Below, one piece after another: positions 1 through 10,099 of a DNA stretch of 64,000 nucleotides (its first letter is position 1; each line of letters starts with the position of its first letter). Source of the DNA: Ctena decussata (Eukaryota > Mollusca > Bivalvia > Lucinida > Lucinidae); the NCBI GenBank assembly GCA_963989385.1, contig OZ022499.1, positions 77,427,903 to 77,491,902 on the forward strand, in the 5' to 3' direction. Under the pieces are notes generated by a model. The model saw only the letters and a program-made list of their open reading frames with translations. It was not told where the DNA came from and made no database searches. The translations under genes were made by a program, and so were the position numbers.

Positions 1-138
1 GAAATTTGCTCTGGAGGAACAGTCTTTTTCAGACTGTTCCCCCAGAGCAAATTTCATAGTTGTCTGGAATCTCCTTCATAGAAATTCAGCCTTAGCAGCC
101 GCATAGCAACACCTTAAGTCGTTTTATAAATACGGCCC
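1..138. mobile_element. Right part of a palindromic MITE, PIF/Harbinger-like ends
   Basis: Bases 1-55 form a near-perfect hairpin (GAAATTTGCTCTGG against its complement) and the sequence runs on to a terminus reading ATAAATACGGCCC at about 126-138. The complete relative lies at 59094-59313, where both arms are present, so this copy is cut by the window edge. The terminal GGGCCGTATTTATAA resembles PIF/Harbinger-type inverted ends; that assignment is inference. Confidence 0.7.
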
Positions 139-614
139 CTGTTTTATAGCCAGATAAATACATTTTTACTCACAGGGTACAATTTTAGACCTAATCTGAT
201 CTGATCAGTTTACTGCAGGCCAGCTTAACAGAGAGCTATTAATAGATTTTACTCTGTGTCTTAGATTGAAATACGGTAGTATGGATTCAGATACCAGGGA
301 AGCAAATGCTATTCTAATAAAGTTGTCTCCCTTGCAAAACTTGAGGCCAATACAAGAAGCTGTATTTAATTGGGGATTTCTCACCATGAGGCCCACTGAA
401 GGACAGGCATGGGCAAGATCTAATGATCTTATTACATATGCAACAGAATATATGTGGTTCCTGGAAACAAGCATACAAGAGTTTCTTGGACATCGATATC
501 ATACATGTAGTCGTATTCTACATGCCTGGTAAATATGCAATACTGTTCCCACTTGGAAATTAAAAGTTCAAGCTTCTGCAAATAGTTAGTGAAAATGACT
601 CACATCATGTATTT
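139..614. other. Non-coding, probably SRP14 intron
   Basis: No exon recognised. An open frame at 266-532 has no family resemblance and ordinary AT-rich composition. I looked here for earlier SRP14 exons (the KKG and CLLRA regions of the family) and did not find them, so they should lie upstream of the window. Confidence 0.5.
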
Positions 615-850
615 GAGCCGCGACACGAGAAAACCAACAAAGTGGTTGTGCGCCCAGCGCAGACTCAGATCAGCCTGGGCATCAGCCCAGTCAGACCAGA
701 CTCTTTGCTAAGCGCTTAAAGGGTAGCTAAGGGTCTAAGCTACCTTCATGCGGACAGCGAAGACCCTGATCAGACTGGGCGAATGCCCAGGCTGATCTGG
801 GTTTGCACTGGGCGCACAACCACTTTGTTGGTTTTCTCGGGTTGTGGCTG
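615..850. mobile_element. Palindromic MITE family P, copy 1
   Basis: About 236 bp that folds on itself. The arms start GAGCCGCGACACGAGAAAAC and contain CAACAAAGTGGTTGTGCGCC and CAGATCAGCCTGGGCAT; the centre carries a second small palindrome around GGGTAGCTAAGGGTCTAAGCTACC. Seven further copies occur in this window in unrelated surroundings, which marks it as a dispersed non-autonomous element. No open reading frame. Target duplications are not clear. Confidence 0.85.
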
Positions 851-1494
851 ATTTAAAGTATATTTTTGCACAAATTTTGCTATAAAGTAAAGAAACGGTG
901 GTGTTGTCACAAAAATCTTGAAAGTGGCCAAACTGAAATAGATTTTTTTATATATATTTTAGGTGGGAATTGAGTTGTGTGTTTATCAGGCATGTTCCAG
1001 GTGGAAGCAGTGATTTTCAACAAAGGCCAAATATTAACTTTATAAAACATTTACAAAAATAAAAAAGAAATATGCTGACTACAAAACACACCATGTTTTT
1101 GAATCCCTGATTTAATGTCTTGGTGTATGAACAACAAAGTATTGACATTTTCCTGGCCTGTTTACTTATTTTGTAGTAAACAACCTTCAAGTAGTTTCTC
1201 TGTTATTATTGTTATTTTGTTTTGGTTTTTTTTTTTGTAGAGGACAAGTTGAACAAGTTCATATACCACATTAATTTGGTTATAAGACAGGATTCTTTAC
1301 CTTCAAAAACAATCCTAAAAATCTAGATCCATCTTACAAGACTGATCTAGATATTTAGAACTATTCCTCATAATGCCGAAATACACATGGCTGATTTATA
1401 TATTTGGGGAATTATCCCTTGTCTTATATCCAAATAAACATGGTCTTCTAAGTTAATTGAAGCAGAATTGTTAACCAGTTATTTCTCCTTCCAG

Positions 1495-1527
1495 ATTAGC
1501 CAAAAAGATGTAAACAGATTCCAGATG
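1495..1527 (+). CDS. SRP14: SRP14 internal exon (33 nt)
   Basis: A short exon coding ISQKDVNRFQM, in phase 0, bounded by a pyrimidine-rich acceptor (TTTCTCCTTCCAG) and a consensus donor (GTGAGT at 1528). The peptide matches the VSSKEVNKFQM stretch near the end of the SRP14 fold and is followed in the family by exactly the residues coded by the exon at 4735. SRP14 pairs with SRP9 to form the Alu domain of the signal recognition particle, which slows elongation while the ribosome is targeted to the ER. The acceptor choice is supported by the alignment: residues coded before base 1495 no longer match. Upstream exons are not in the window. Downstream is a 3.2 kb intron holding several MITEs. Confidence 0.8.
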
Positions 1528-1652
1528 GTGAGTCACCTTATTCTACAGAGTTTCACGAGCGTTAAAAAGCAGACAGACGAAATTTGCATCGCCAAAATTT
1601 CCAAAAAATTTTTGTCTAAGCTATATCATATTGAGTTTTCAAAGACTAGAAG

Positions 1653-1719
1653 GCAAACAGTGTAGATACAGATGAGGTGGCTCATTATGAGCCACCTCAA
1701 CTGTAACTACACTGTTTGC
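1653..1719. repeat. 67-bp hairpin H1, GAGGTGGCTC core
   Basis: Outer arms GCAAACAGTG / CACTGTTTGC enclose a perfect inner palindrome (GATGAGGTGGCTCAT and its complement). Member of a family of 67-68-bp hairpins with shared arms and different cores; the same core recurs at 3698-3764. It lies in the SRP14 intron. Confidence 0.85.
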
Positions 1720-1797
1720 AAGGGTTAAATACATGTACAGACCCAGACAAAAGTTCAGCATCTCTTCCATTAAACACAGGAACAGGATTAAAGAGGA

Positions 1798-1990
1798 CTT
1801 AGGTTCAAAGATACACTTTCAAGGGCAGCAACTCTACCAGTTCTAATTTTGACCTTCCTCCTCAACTAGAGTCAACTTGAATAGGAAAGAATATGCTTCC
1901 TTGAAAGCAAAGTCTTTCCTTTAGAGAGTAGACCTCATTTTTGAAGGGCTTATTTGTTGGTAGAAGCAAACAAGATGTCACAGAATTTTT
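1798..1990. mobile_element. MITE family W, copy 1
   Basis: Shares with 7226-7420, 15915-16070 and 23318-23550 the series: TTTCAAGGGCAGCAACTC, a segment around GAAAGAAT..CTTTCC with inverted symmetry, AGAGTAGACC, and a segment reading AAGCAAACAAGA.GTCAC. About 200 bp, no coding capacity, copies 60-80% alike by eye. Superfamily not recognised. Confidence 0.6.
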
Positions 1991-2389
1991 TCTTTTAAAA
2001 AAAAATGGCCAAAAAACATGGAGATGTATCCATTTACAGAAACTTCACTATGTCATGTACCTATGGTTTTCAAATTCATGATTGGCTAAATACGTACTGA
2101 TCCAGTTTTTACAGGGGTTAAACCCAACAGAGAAATCCTGTATTCATGCCTTCTGCGAACAGAGTTTGGGTGTTGTGTGGTGGGGTGGGGGAGTATATAG
2201 TTTTACAAAGTCCATCTTTCAACCCTTCCCATCATCAACTTTATATCAGATTTCAGTGACATTTGCAGTGACACTTTATAATGATAAAACATGTTATATA
2301 AATAAAATAGGACAGATAACTTAATGGTAAACAGCCAGACCCTCCTGAGAGGTCACCTGTGTGAAACCAAAATCTTATTAACTGAACTA

Positions 2390-2545
2390 CCATATTTATA
2401 TTATAAGACAGGGTTTCTCCCTTCCACAACAATTCCAAAGATCTAGATTGGGATTGCTTTGGAAGAGAAAACCCTATTTTATAGCTGAATTTCATTAGAC
2501 TGATTTTCACATTTGCAGTACCGGTAATTCTCCCATCTTATAACT
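2390..2545. mobile_element. Inverted-repeat MITE (AAGACAGGGTTT family)
   Basis: Inverted arms around an AGATCTAGAT-type centre: ATAAGACAGGGTTTCTCCC on the left and GAAAACCCTATTTTATAG on the right. Related copies are seen at about 1262-1440, 27030-27480 (split by a SINE) and 57350-57530. No reading frame. Confidence 0.55.
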
Positions 2546-2737
2546 GAATAAATGAGGTACCATGTTTGAAATAACAATTTTCACTCTTTCAGTGTTTTTT
2601 CTTGAGAGAGGCTTGACTTTTCATATATTACCATAAAAATCATAAAAATTGGGACACCTGAAATAATTACCATAACTGTCATAAAGTTTGAACAGTTTGG
2701 TTTTTCGATGCTACATCTAAAGGATGCAGATGGACTG

Positions 2738-2805
2738 GCAAACAGTGTAGACCCTGATCAGACTGCTCCTTTAGGAGCAGTCTGATCTGGGTCTTCAATG
2801 TTTGC
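2738..2805. repeat. 68-bp hairpin H2, GACTGCTCC core
   Basis: Arms GCAAACAGTG / ATGTTTGC around a perfect palindrome with GATCAGACTGCTCC and its complement. Same core as 9568-9635 and 28765-28831. The left flank (2640-2735, TTGGGACACCTGAAATAATTACC) is also shared with the copy at 28660, so hairpin and flank travel together there. Confidence 0.85.
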
Positions 2806-3697
2806 TCAGACCTACCTGCACCAATAATTAGAATTTATTCCGTAGAAAAAATGTTGGATGTTTTTATTGAACCAACCTCACGCAAAGGCTTATAAAACAA
2901 AAGACACATTTTAGATCATACACGTGTTTGTGAGACACACGGGAGGCAACAGTAAGACTATTTTCAAAGTATACTGGACAATAAAAACATTACTCGCTAA
3001 CCATCTCACAGGAGGCCATAATATATATATCTTATTTTCGAAGAATCGAGATGTTTTTAATTATCACTTCCTCAGTGCTTTGACATCATGTACACATGGC
3101 AACCTTTCTTCCTGCAGTCATCTTTCCGAAGCCATATGCCTACATTAAATAGGTATGCGTCTCTTCCTTAATTGTAAGGTATATCACACATTTATTGCGA
3201 GACACTGAACACGTGAGATTTTGCTTGTGAAACTATGTCACGTGGAATTTGCCTTGTGAAATGTATGTCACGTGGAATTTTGCTTGTGAAATGTATGTCA
3301 CGTGGAATGTTGCTTGTGAAACTATGTCACATGTTTTTGCTGCATTGGTCAGTTATACACCATCAGGTGACTTTTGAGTGACATTCTTGGTGTAGCTTTG
3401 AAAGTTCTATTGGGCAACACACCATAAAAAACAGTATCCATTGGGACATTAACACCTGAGCAGACAAGGTAGAGCCAGATTAGCTGACTCAAGAAGAAGC
3501 AGTCTGATCAAGATCTGCACTGTTTTCTACCTAGCCAAAAGTTGTAGTACTAAGCATGGTTTATCAGAAAATTGCTCTTGCCTGGACTGTTTTTCTTGTT
3601 AACTCATAAAGTGATAAAAAGCAGAGAACAAAATTTTTGCCTACAACACAAAAGTTTTGGCCAAGCTTTATCAAATTATGAATTCAATGACTAGGGG

Positions 3698-3764
3698 CCA
3701 AACAGTGAAGATAAAGAAGAGGTGGCTCATAATGAGCCACCTCATCTGGATCTACAGTGTTTGC
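3698..3764. repeat. 67-bp hairpin H3, GAGGTGGCTC core
   Basis: Same core and same left flank as H1 (a shared segment with AAAATTT, AAGCT.TATCA, GACTAG.). The left arm reads CCAAACAGTG, one base from the consensus, while the opposite arm keeps AGTGTTTGC. Confidence 0.8.
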
Positions 3765-4307
3765 AAATTCAAGTACATGTATTTTCAGTTTTGGCACTGT
3801 AAGATTTAAACCTCTTCTTTCAAACTTAACCACCTGACTGTTGTCCTATTTTCTGCTTGTAAATCATTCAGTTACCGGAGTCAAATTGTTAAGAACCAGT
3901 CAGTTTACCAGAAAAGTTTACACAAGGCAGGCTTTTTAGTTCAAAGTTGTTTAAACATATTTTATTGTCCTTGTACACACAAAGATAGTACAAACAATGG
4001 GATTGGGCTACATCTTCTCTCAATATTAGTTACAGCCATTCCCCTTCATATATTTTTGAGGACTGACATTGAAATGCACATGTATTTTGTCTTGTTCCCA
4101 CTTTATAGGAGAAAGGATGTGAAAAAAGAAAAAATGCCGTAACTCATAGAAAATTGACAATTAAATGTATTGAGAACCAGTTTAAAGTTTGTATGAATAA
4201 CAGTCAACTACTTAGATTACTGCATTGAAAAACCAAACTGTTCAATTTTTAGGTCAGTTACGGTAACTTTTTTGGGTGCCGCAAGTTTTAGGACTTTTAT
4301 AGTGTAG

Positions 4308-4506
4308 AGTCGGGTAACTTCTGACAGCGGGTAAATTCGGACATACCATTGCAAACAGTGAAAATCCAGATGAGACGGCTCATAATGAGCCGTCTCATCA
4401 GGATTTTCAGTGTTTGCCCAGATAATTCAACTGACAACTGACAAATAAAGGAAACAATGTCACTGTCCGAATATACCCGCTAACCGAATTTGCCGACTTT
4501 ACCCCA
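4308..4506. mobile_element. MITE with GGTAAATTCGGACA inverted ends enclosing hairpin H4
   Basis: Outer inverted repeats contain doubled motifs: GAGTCGGGTAACTTCTGACAG then GGGTAAATTCGGACA on the left, and TGTCCGAATATACCCGC with GCCGACTTTACCC on the right. Between them lies a 67-bp hairpin at 4351-4417 with core GATGAGACGGCTCAT. A second copy with the same outer ends and the same core is at 32340-32570. About 200 bp, non-coding. Confidence 0.75.
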
Positions 4507-4734
4507 GGCCCTGACAAATCCATTGTCCGGCTGCCCGGGACAAGTTAAAATTTTTGCTGGGCCAGTAAAATATTTTCTTACTTGCCCAGAAAAATGTATA
4601 AGCTATATAGGAAAACCCTAAGAACTTTGGCATTTTGTAGCAAGCGCTTTGCACTGGGCAAGTAGATCAAATTTTGATTTGTCATGCCCTGTTACCCTAG
4701 TATATCTTGTCTTTTAACTTTTATTTTGTTTCAG

Positions 4735-4830
4735 GCCTACACAAATCTTCTGAAAGGAAACATGGATGGATTGAAAAAGAAGGATAAGAAATCAGCGAAA
4801 GGAAAGACAAAATCAAAAGCAACACAGTGA
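4735..4830 (+). CDS. SRP14: SRP14 terminal exon and stop
   Basis: Begins after a good acceptor (TTTTGTTTCAG) in phase 0 and codes AYTNLLKGNMDGLKKKDKK followed by a short Lys/Ser-rich tail and TGA at 4828. The animal SRP14 family has AYSNLLRANMDGLKKRDKK here, so identity is close and length-consistent. This is the last helix of the SRP14 alpha/beta fold plus the basic tail that contacts the 5' Alu domain of SRP RNA. The tail is only 13 residues beyond the DKK motif, lacking the long Ala-rich extension known in primates. Together with the exon at 1495-1527 this gives 42 C-terminal residues in one uninterrupted frame, with no sign of decay. Confidence 0.88.
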   Translation, partial: AYTNLLKGNMDGLKKKDKKSAKGKTKSKATQ

Positions 4831-5003
4831 AATATGTATTATGACTTTAGTAATGTTATTGAAATTGGAGTTAAGATGTGGAAAAATCATGTGATACTTT
4901 GAGACAGCTTGAGTCCAGACCAGCCAGTGTAGATGTGTCAGCAGTCTTTGCAGTTGACTTTATTTGTTGTAGAAGATACAGATCACTGTAGGCAATCAAT
5001 AAA
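4831..5003 (+). other. SRP14: SRP14 3' UTR with poly(A) signal
   Basis: AT-rich sequence after the stop. A canonical AATAAA lies at 4998-5003, about 170 bp downstream of the stop, followed by TACAGATCACT. Cleavage is therefore expected near 5015-5030, leaving element E1 (from 5197) outside the transcript unless a later signal is used. Confidence 0.55.
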
Positions 5004-5196
5004 TACAGATCACTACTACAGTTACTTGATCATGTTAAGTGGGTGTGTGTACATCGCAGGACCACATGAGATGCATCACGTGACCCTGTGATCTGGGCAC
5101 ATTCACAAGACATGATGCCAAGGTTCAGGTCAGGTTACAGTAGTAATAATTTTGTATGTTTATTTAATGTCATTTTATCTGATTTAATTTCCATTT

Positions 5197-6815
5197 TTAG
5201 CTCACCTGAGCCGAAGGCTCATAGGTGAGCTTATAGTATAGGCAGGCATCCGTCGTCTGTCGTCCGTCGTCTGTCGTCCGTCGTCAACATTTTCAAACGA
5301 CTTCTCCTCTGAAGCCATGAGGCCAATTCTTTCCATATTTCACATATAGCATCTATAGATGGGGGGAATGAATAATTGTGTTTTTTGTTCCTTTTGCATA
5401 AGAACTCTGGTTGCTATGGCAACTTATAGTTTCCATTGACTTATAATGGGAAAAGTGCAAATTGGCAATTTTTGCTGTCTCACTGCAGTTATTTAGAATT
5501 TTTTCTACAGAAATGTTTATTGAGTAGTCCTCTATGATTCATATGAATTTTGTTCAAATCGCTGAATTTGATTGGTTGCCATGGCAAAATAAAGGGTAAA
5601 TTTTCGAAAAAATATAAAAAAAATCTTCTTCTCAGAAGCCATAAGAGGGATGAAGCTGATACTTTGCATATATGTTAATGACATTAGCCTCTACATAAAT
5701 TGTGTTTTTTGTCCCAATCCCATAAGAACTCTGGTTGCTATGGCAACTTATAGTTTCCATTGACTTATAATGGGAAAAGTGGAAATTGGCAATTTTTGCT
5801 GTCTCACTGCAGTTGTTTAGAATTTTTTTCTGCAGAAATGTTTCTTGAGTAGTCCTCTATGATTCGTATGAATTTTGTTCAAATCGCTGAATTTGATTGG
5901 ATTCCATGGTAAAATAAAGGGTAAATTTTCGAAAATATATAAAAAAAATCTTCTCCTCAGAAGCCTTAAAAAGGATGCAGCTGATACTTTGCATATATGT
6001 TAATGACATTAGCCTCTACATAAATTGTGTTTTTTGTTCCAATCCCATAAGAACTCTGGTTGCTATGGCAACTTATAGTTTCCATTGACTTATAATGGGA
6101 AAAGTGGAAATTGGCAATTTTTGCTGTCTCAGTGCAGTTATTTAGAATTTGTTTCTATAGAAATGTTTCTTGAGTAGTTCTCTATGATTCATATGAATTT
6201 TGTCCAAATCGCTGAATTTGATTGGTTGCCATGGCAAAATAAAGGGTAAATTTTCGAAAAACTATTAAAAAATCTTCTCCTCAGAAGCCATAATAGGGAT
6301 GGAGCTGATACTTTGCATACATATTAATGACATTAGCCTGTACCTAAATTATGTTTTATATTATCGTTGCCCATGTAAATTCATTGCTATGGAAACTTAA
6401 ATTTTCCATAGCCTTATGATGGGGAAAGTGGAAATTTGGCATTTATTTCTGTGATACTGCAGATATTTTGTCATTAACTTTACAGAAATGTTCCTGGAGT
6501 AGTCCTACCAGCAATATGAATTTTGCCCCAATCCCAGATTTTGGTTGTTTGCCATCGCAACAGAAAGGCTAAATTTTCGTGTTTTTTTTTTTTTTCTTCT
6601 TTTTTTTTTTTTTCTTTTTTTTCCAAAAATCTTCTCAGAAGCCATAAAGGGAGATAAAGCTGAATCTTTTTAGCATAAATGTTTGTGATATTATCCTCTA
6701 CATAAATGGGTGTTTCATTGCTGTTGTGCATTTTCTTTTGTTGCTGTGGCAACTTAAAATTTTTTCAGCATAACCTCAGTGCTCAGGTGAGCTACAGGAC
6801 CAATGGTCCTCTGGT
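5197..6815 (+). mobile_element. Helitron-like tandem-repeat element E1
   Basis: The 5' end TTAGCTCACCTGAGCC folds with GGCTCATAGGTGAGCT into a hairpin and is followed by GTC/GTCC-type short repeats. The interior has about four diverged units of roughly 310 bp, each with the phrase AACTCTGGTTGCTATGGCAA. The 3' end repeats part of the 5' sequence (CAGGTGAGCT) and closes with a hairpin AGGACCAATGGTCCT followed by CTGG-TTTT. The CTRR-like terminus after a hairpin fits Helitron/helentron-type non-autonomous elements, and the layout fits bivalve pearl elements. No transposase frame. E2, E3 and E4 share both ends. Confidence 0.75.
6570..6625. repeat. Poly(T)/CTTTT tract
   Basis: Two T runs separated by CTTC inside the last unit of E1; low complexity. 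Confidence 0.9.
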
Positions 6816-6817
6816 TT

Positions 6818-7225
6818 TATTCATTGATAAGATATCAAGACTAACCTCTTATTTGCTGACATTACATCATCAGTTTCATTTGTCTGGTTCCTGCATCTGC
6901 AGTATGCATTAAGAAAAGAGGCATTTGAAGCAGGAACTCAAATACAGCCTGGTTTTAAGGGATAGTGAATTTGATTCAGAAAATGCCAGATCATCATAAA
7001 AAAAAATATAAAAACAATCTCAAACAACAACAAATTAAGTCTTTGAAAAAGAAATGCTACAGATTTTTGCCGAAAGAGAAGTGTAATTATATTAATATCA
7101 AAGTAGGCACAAAAAATAGTGATAAAAAATACTTTGGACAAAATAGAGTCGACTGGAAACATTCTTTTATTTTATAACCAAAGGAATGGTCCTGAACTCT
7201 GGCTGACTTTAAGGTGAATAGAATA
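6818..7225. other. AT-rich non-coding spacer
   Basis: No gene or repeat recognised. Overlapping short frames occur on both strands at 6938-7290, as expected of AT-rich DNA. Confidence 0.5.
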
Positions 7226-7420
7226 GTTGCACTTCCAAGGGAAGTTAGTCTGCCATTTTCATTTTTGCCTCCCATCTCATTTGGAGTCAACTTTTAAAGA
7301 AAAGGATTTGCTCCTGTATAGGAGCAAATTCTTTCCTTCAAGAGTAGACCCATGCTTGGAAGAATTCCATTGTCAGGAAAACAAGCAGGAACTCACCACA
7401 GTTTTCTCCCATTATACTTT
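7226..7420. mobile_element. MITE family W, copy 2
   Basis: Centre is a clear palindrome at about 7302-7343 (GGATTTGCTCCTGTATAGGAGCAAATTC region). Flanking motifs CTTCCAAGGGAAG, AGAGTAGACCCATG and a final AAAACAAGCAGG match the other family members. Confidence 0.6.
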
Positions 7421-7599
7421 TCCTGGCAGCATATTTTCATTGTGTCATGAATCTTGTTTATTCTGTACAGATCTTATGTTGAAATAATATTTATTTTGTA
7501 TTTCATTCGTATGCCTTTGTGGCTATAGTCAGAGGGGTGGGAGGGCATGAAGATTTGCTCCTGTCTGTCTGTCTTCTGTCTACATGTCACACTTTTGGA

Positions 7600-8560
7600 T
7601 TTAGAGTTTGTGTAATCCTCCAACAATTTTTAATGGATTTTTAAAAACTGTATCCTTAGCTTGTGAGCTTGTGGACATGATGAAGATGTGTCCTTGGCTT
7701 TGTCAGTTTTGACAGAATTATGGCCTTTTGAACATATGCATTTGGGGCCACTTTTTGACACTTTAGGGAATGGACTTTGTATCATAAAGTACTCTCACAA
7801 TTTTTTATGGAGGTTTTTGAAACTTTGTAAATATGTGTGGACTTTATGAAGATGTGCATGAGATTAAATATGTTTTTTCAGAATTGACCATACATGAATA
7901 GGCTTAGGCTTATTTCACTATCTTTTGAATTTGTCAGAGTATATTTTACAAAAGAACCTATCGTCACAAAAAGCACATGTTTTTGTTCAAGGTTTTTACC
8001 TTATTCGACTGGTCAATGCATAATTAAGCTGCGACAGGAGAAAACCAACAAAGTGGTTGTGAGCCCAGCACAGACTCAGATCAGCCTGGGCATTCGCCCA
8101 GTCTGATCAGACTTTTCGCTAAGCATTTAAAGGGTAGCTAAGGGACTAAGCTACCTCCATGCAGACAGTGAAGACTCTGGTCAGGCTGGGCAGATTCCCA
8201 GGCTGATCTGCATCTGCACTGGTCGCTCAACCACTTGGTTTACTGTGTCGTGGCTCAATTATTAAGACTGACAAGTTGTGACAGATCAGTCACAGCCTTT
8301 CGAACTTAGTCATTTGGGACAATATTTTGCGCTTTAGGGTACGCAGTTTGTGTAGTCAGCCTCTTTCAGAGATTTGAACTGATTTTCCTGAGCATATCGC
8401 CATCTGCATGAATATTGTGGACACGAAAGTGTGCATGTGGACTTTTGTTGTTGGCTGAAATAAAGGTCATTTGGATTTAACTATAATTGTGGACTACTTT
8501 GTAGCAGTTTACAGAGTTTGCAGCAGGTACAGAGTTTGTAAAATTAACAACTTCCACATT
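7600..8560. repeat. Diverged tandem repeat interrupted by a palindrome
   Basis: Units of roughly 130-160 bp recur: AGTTTGTGTAATCCTCC..GATGAAGATGTG, TTTGTATCATAAAGTACTC..GATGAAGATGTGC, and after the palindrome at 8027-8256, AGTTTGTGTAGTCAGCC..GTGTGCATG. Probably the interior of an old tandem-repeat element; termini not found. Confidence 0.45.
8027..8256. mobile_element. Palindromic MITE family P, copy 2
   Basis: Same arms as copy 1 with more substitutions (AAGCTGCGACAGGAG at left, GTGTCGTGGCTCA at right). Inserted inside the tandem repeat 7600-8560, whose unit resumes after it. Confidence 0.8.
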
Positions 8561-8739
8561 TTTCGGCAGATCTTTTTTTTAGATTTTATAACCAGTGATG
8601 TTCATGTAACTTTTTGAAAGACCTTCTTAGTAAGTAACAGTTTTGTGATGTACACTGCCCTTTAACAGGTGTTACCTGTGACAGGCCGCACAGGGGCATC
8701 TTTTGTATTGCACAGACACAATTTTCTAGTTTGTATATA

Positions 8740-8921
8740 CAGTAGAACTCCAATGGGTCGAACAGGCTTGGGACCATGAACATTAGTTCCAGCCAGAGGT
8801 AGCTCCAGCCATCCAGGGTTGGTTTCTATGGTATACAAATTGACCTCTAGGGACCCAGGAAAGAGTTCTAGCCAGGCAGGGTAAACAAGCCATCAGGGTT
8901 CAAGCCATTGAAGTGCTACTG
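8740..8921. mobile_element. pogo/Tigger-like MITE (CAGTAGAACTCCAATGG)
   Basis: Starts CAGTAGAACTCCAATGG and ends CCATTGAAGTGCTACTG, each flanked by TA (8738-8739 and 8922-8923). CAGT ends and TA duplication are typical of pogo/Tigger-related Tc1-mariner elements. 182 bp, non-coding. Confidence 0.75.
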
Positions 8922-8962
8922 TACATTGAAGAATAACTTGACTAATAAATATCTGTTCTTTT

Positions 8963-9237
8963 CGCCGGGCCGCGTAGCGCAATCGGTAGGGCACCTGACT
9001 CATAAGTCAGAGGTCCTGGGTTCGAAACCCGGTCTGGCCACATACTTTCGTTTCTCCTTTTGCTGATTCAAGAAGGGCAGTTGTCAGTTACTGGCGAAAG
9101 TATGTGCACTTAGTACTGGTTAACCGCCTAGGAGGTCTAAGCCTGCCCAGGAATAGTGTGGTTAGGTTAACTGACCGTCCCGACATGACCATAGCTGTTT
9201 ACCGTGGAAGTTATGCATCAAATCAATCAATCAATCA
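8963..9237 (+). mobile_element. tRNA-derived SINE S1, intact
   Basis: The tRNA-like head has box A TAGCGCAATCGG at 8975-8986 and box B GGTTCGAAACC at 9019-9029. The anticodon region reads CTGACTCATAAGTCAG, which gives a six-base loop if folded as a 5-bp stem, so this is a SINE promoter, not a working tRNA. A body follows with an internal inverted repeat (CATACTTTCG..CGAAAGTATG). The tail ends AAATCAATCAATCAATC. It is flanked by a 12-bp direct repeat ATCTGTTCTTTT (8951-8962 and 9238-9249), the mark of LINE-mediated insertion. Confidence 0.92.
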
Positions 9238-9567
9238 ATCTGTTCTTTTTGGAGCTTCAGATAAGGTTGGGTTTGATGATTATTTTAGGATGATTCTAAT
9301 ATATGTGACCCCTCATTAGAACTGCCTCTCTGAGGGTCACAATATGTTAAGGGGACTAGAGCAAGAGATCTCAGAATTTTTAATTATTTCCAGTTAAAAA
9401 AAATATTTTTGGAATGCTTACTTTTGTGAAATATAATTGGAGAAAACATTGCCAAAATTTTGAATTTGTGTCTTTTGATTGATGAAGGACCATAAAACTG
9501 CAAAAATTCAGGCTTTTCTGATATGTAGTTCTGTAATGAGCCTAAATATTTGGACAAACAGGTCTGA

Positions 9568-9635
9568 GCAAACATTGTAGACCCAGATCAAGCTGCTCCT
9601 GAAGGAGCAGTTTGATCAGGGTCTACAACGTTTGC
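9568..9635. repeat. 68-bp hairpin H5, GCTGCTCC core
   Basis: Arms GCAAACATTG / CAACGTTTGC; the core matches H2 except that GACTGCTCC reads AGCTGCTCC on the left while the right arm keeps GGAGCAGTTTGATC, leaving G-T pairs in the fold. Confidence 0.8.
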
Positions 9636-9985
9636 CATTCTCTAAGCATCATTTGGATGCATTATTGTGTATAAAATCCACTGTCTGAGAATTTTAGAAC
9701 AATAATTGTCCAATTTCGGGTGTCCGAAATTTTAGGGTTTTTAACGGTATTATCAAAACTCCATCTTATCTGGAGCTTGACCCTCTTTTAAACCTTAAAG
9801 CCCCAAAAAGTAGATTAAAACGTTGACATCTTCAAAATTTCAAAAAATGTTCATCCAAGCTACCCTAAGTGCTGGGACACCTAAAATTATAAATTTTCCA
9901 TTTGTCCCAAATGGAAAATTAATTATTTTTAGGTGTCCCAATATATACGCACATTACCGTAGGTCATAATAAGAATTCAAACACT

Positions 9986-10088
9986 AGAGAGCAGGAAGTG
10001 TAGACCCCTATGAGGCAGCTCTATATGAGGCAGCTCTATATGAGGAAGCTCTATATGAGCCACTTCATCTGGATTTGTGCTGTTTGCC
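9986..10088. repeat. Expanded hairpin H6 with triplicated core
   Basis: Same arms as the 67-bp family in degraded form (AGCAGGAAGTGTAGACC at left, GCTGTTTGCC at right), but the core unit TATATGAGGCAGCTC is present about three times in tandem, lengthening the element to roughly 100 bp. Confidence 0.6.
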
Positions 10089-10099
10089 AATACCGTTTA

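Noticed and set aside
266..532. An upstream SRP14 exon or separate gene
   Set aside because: The peptide does not resemble any part of SRP14, and no consistent splice sites bound it.
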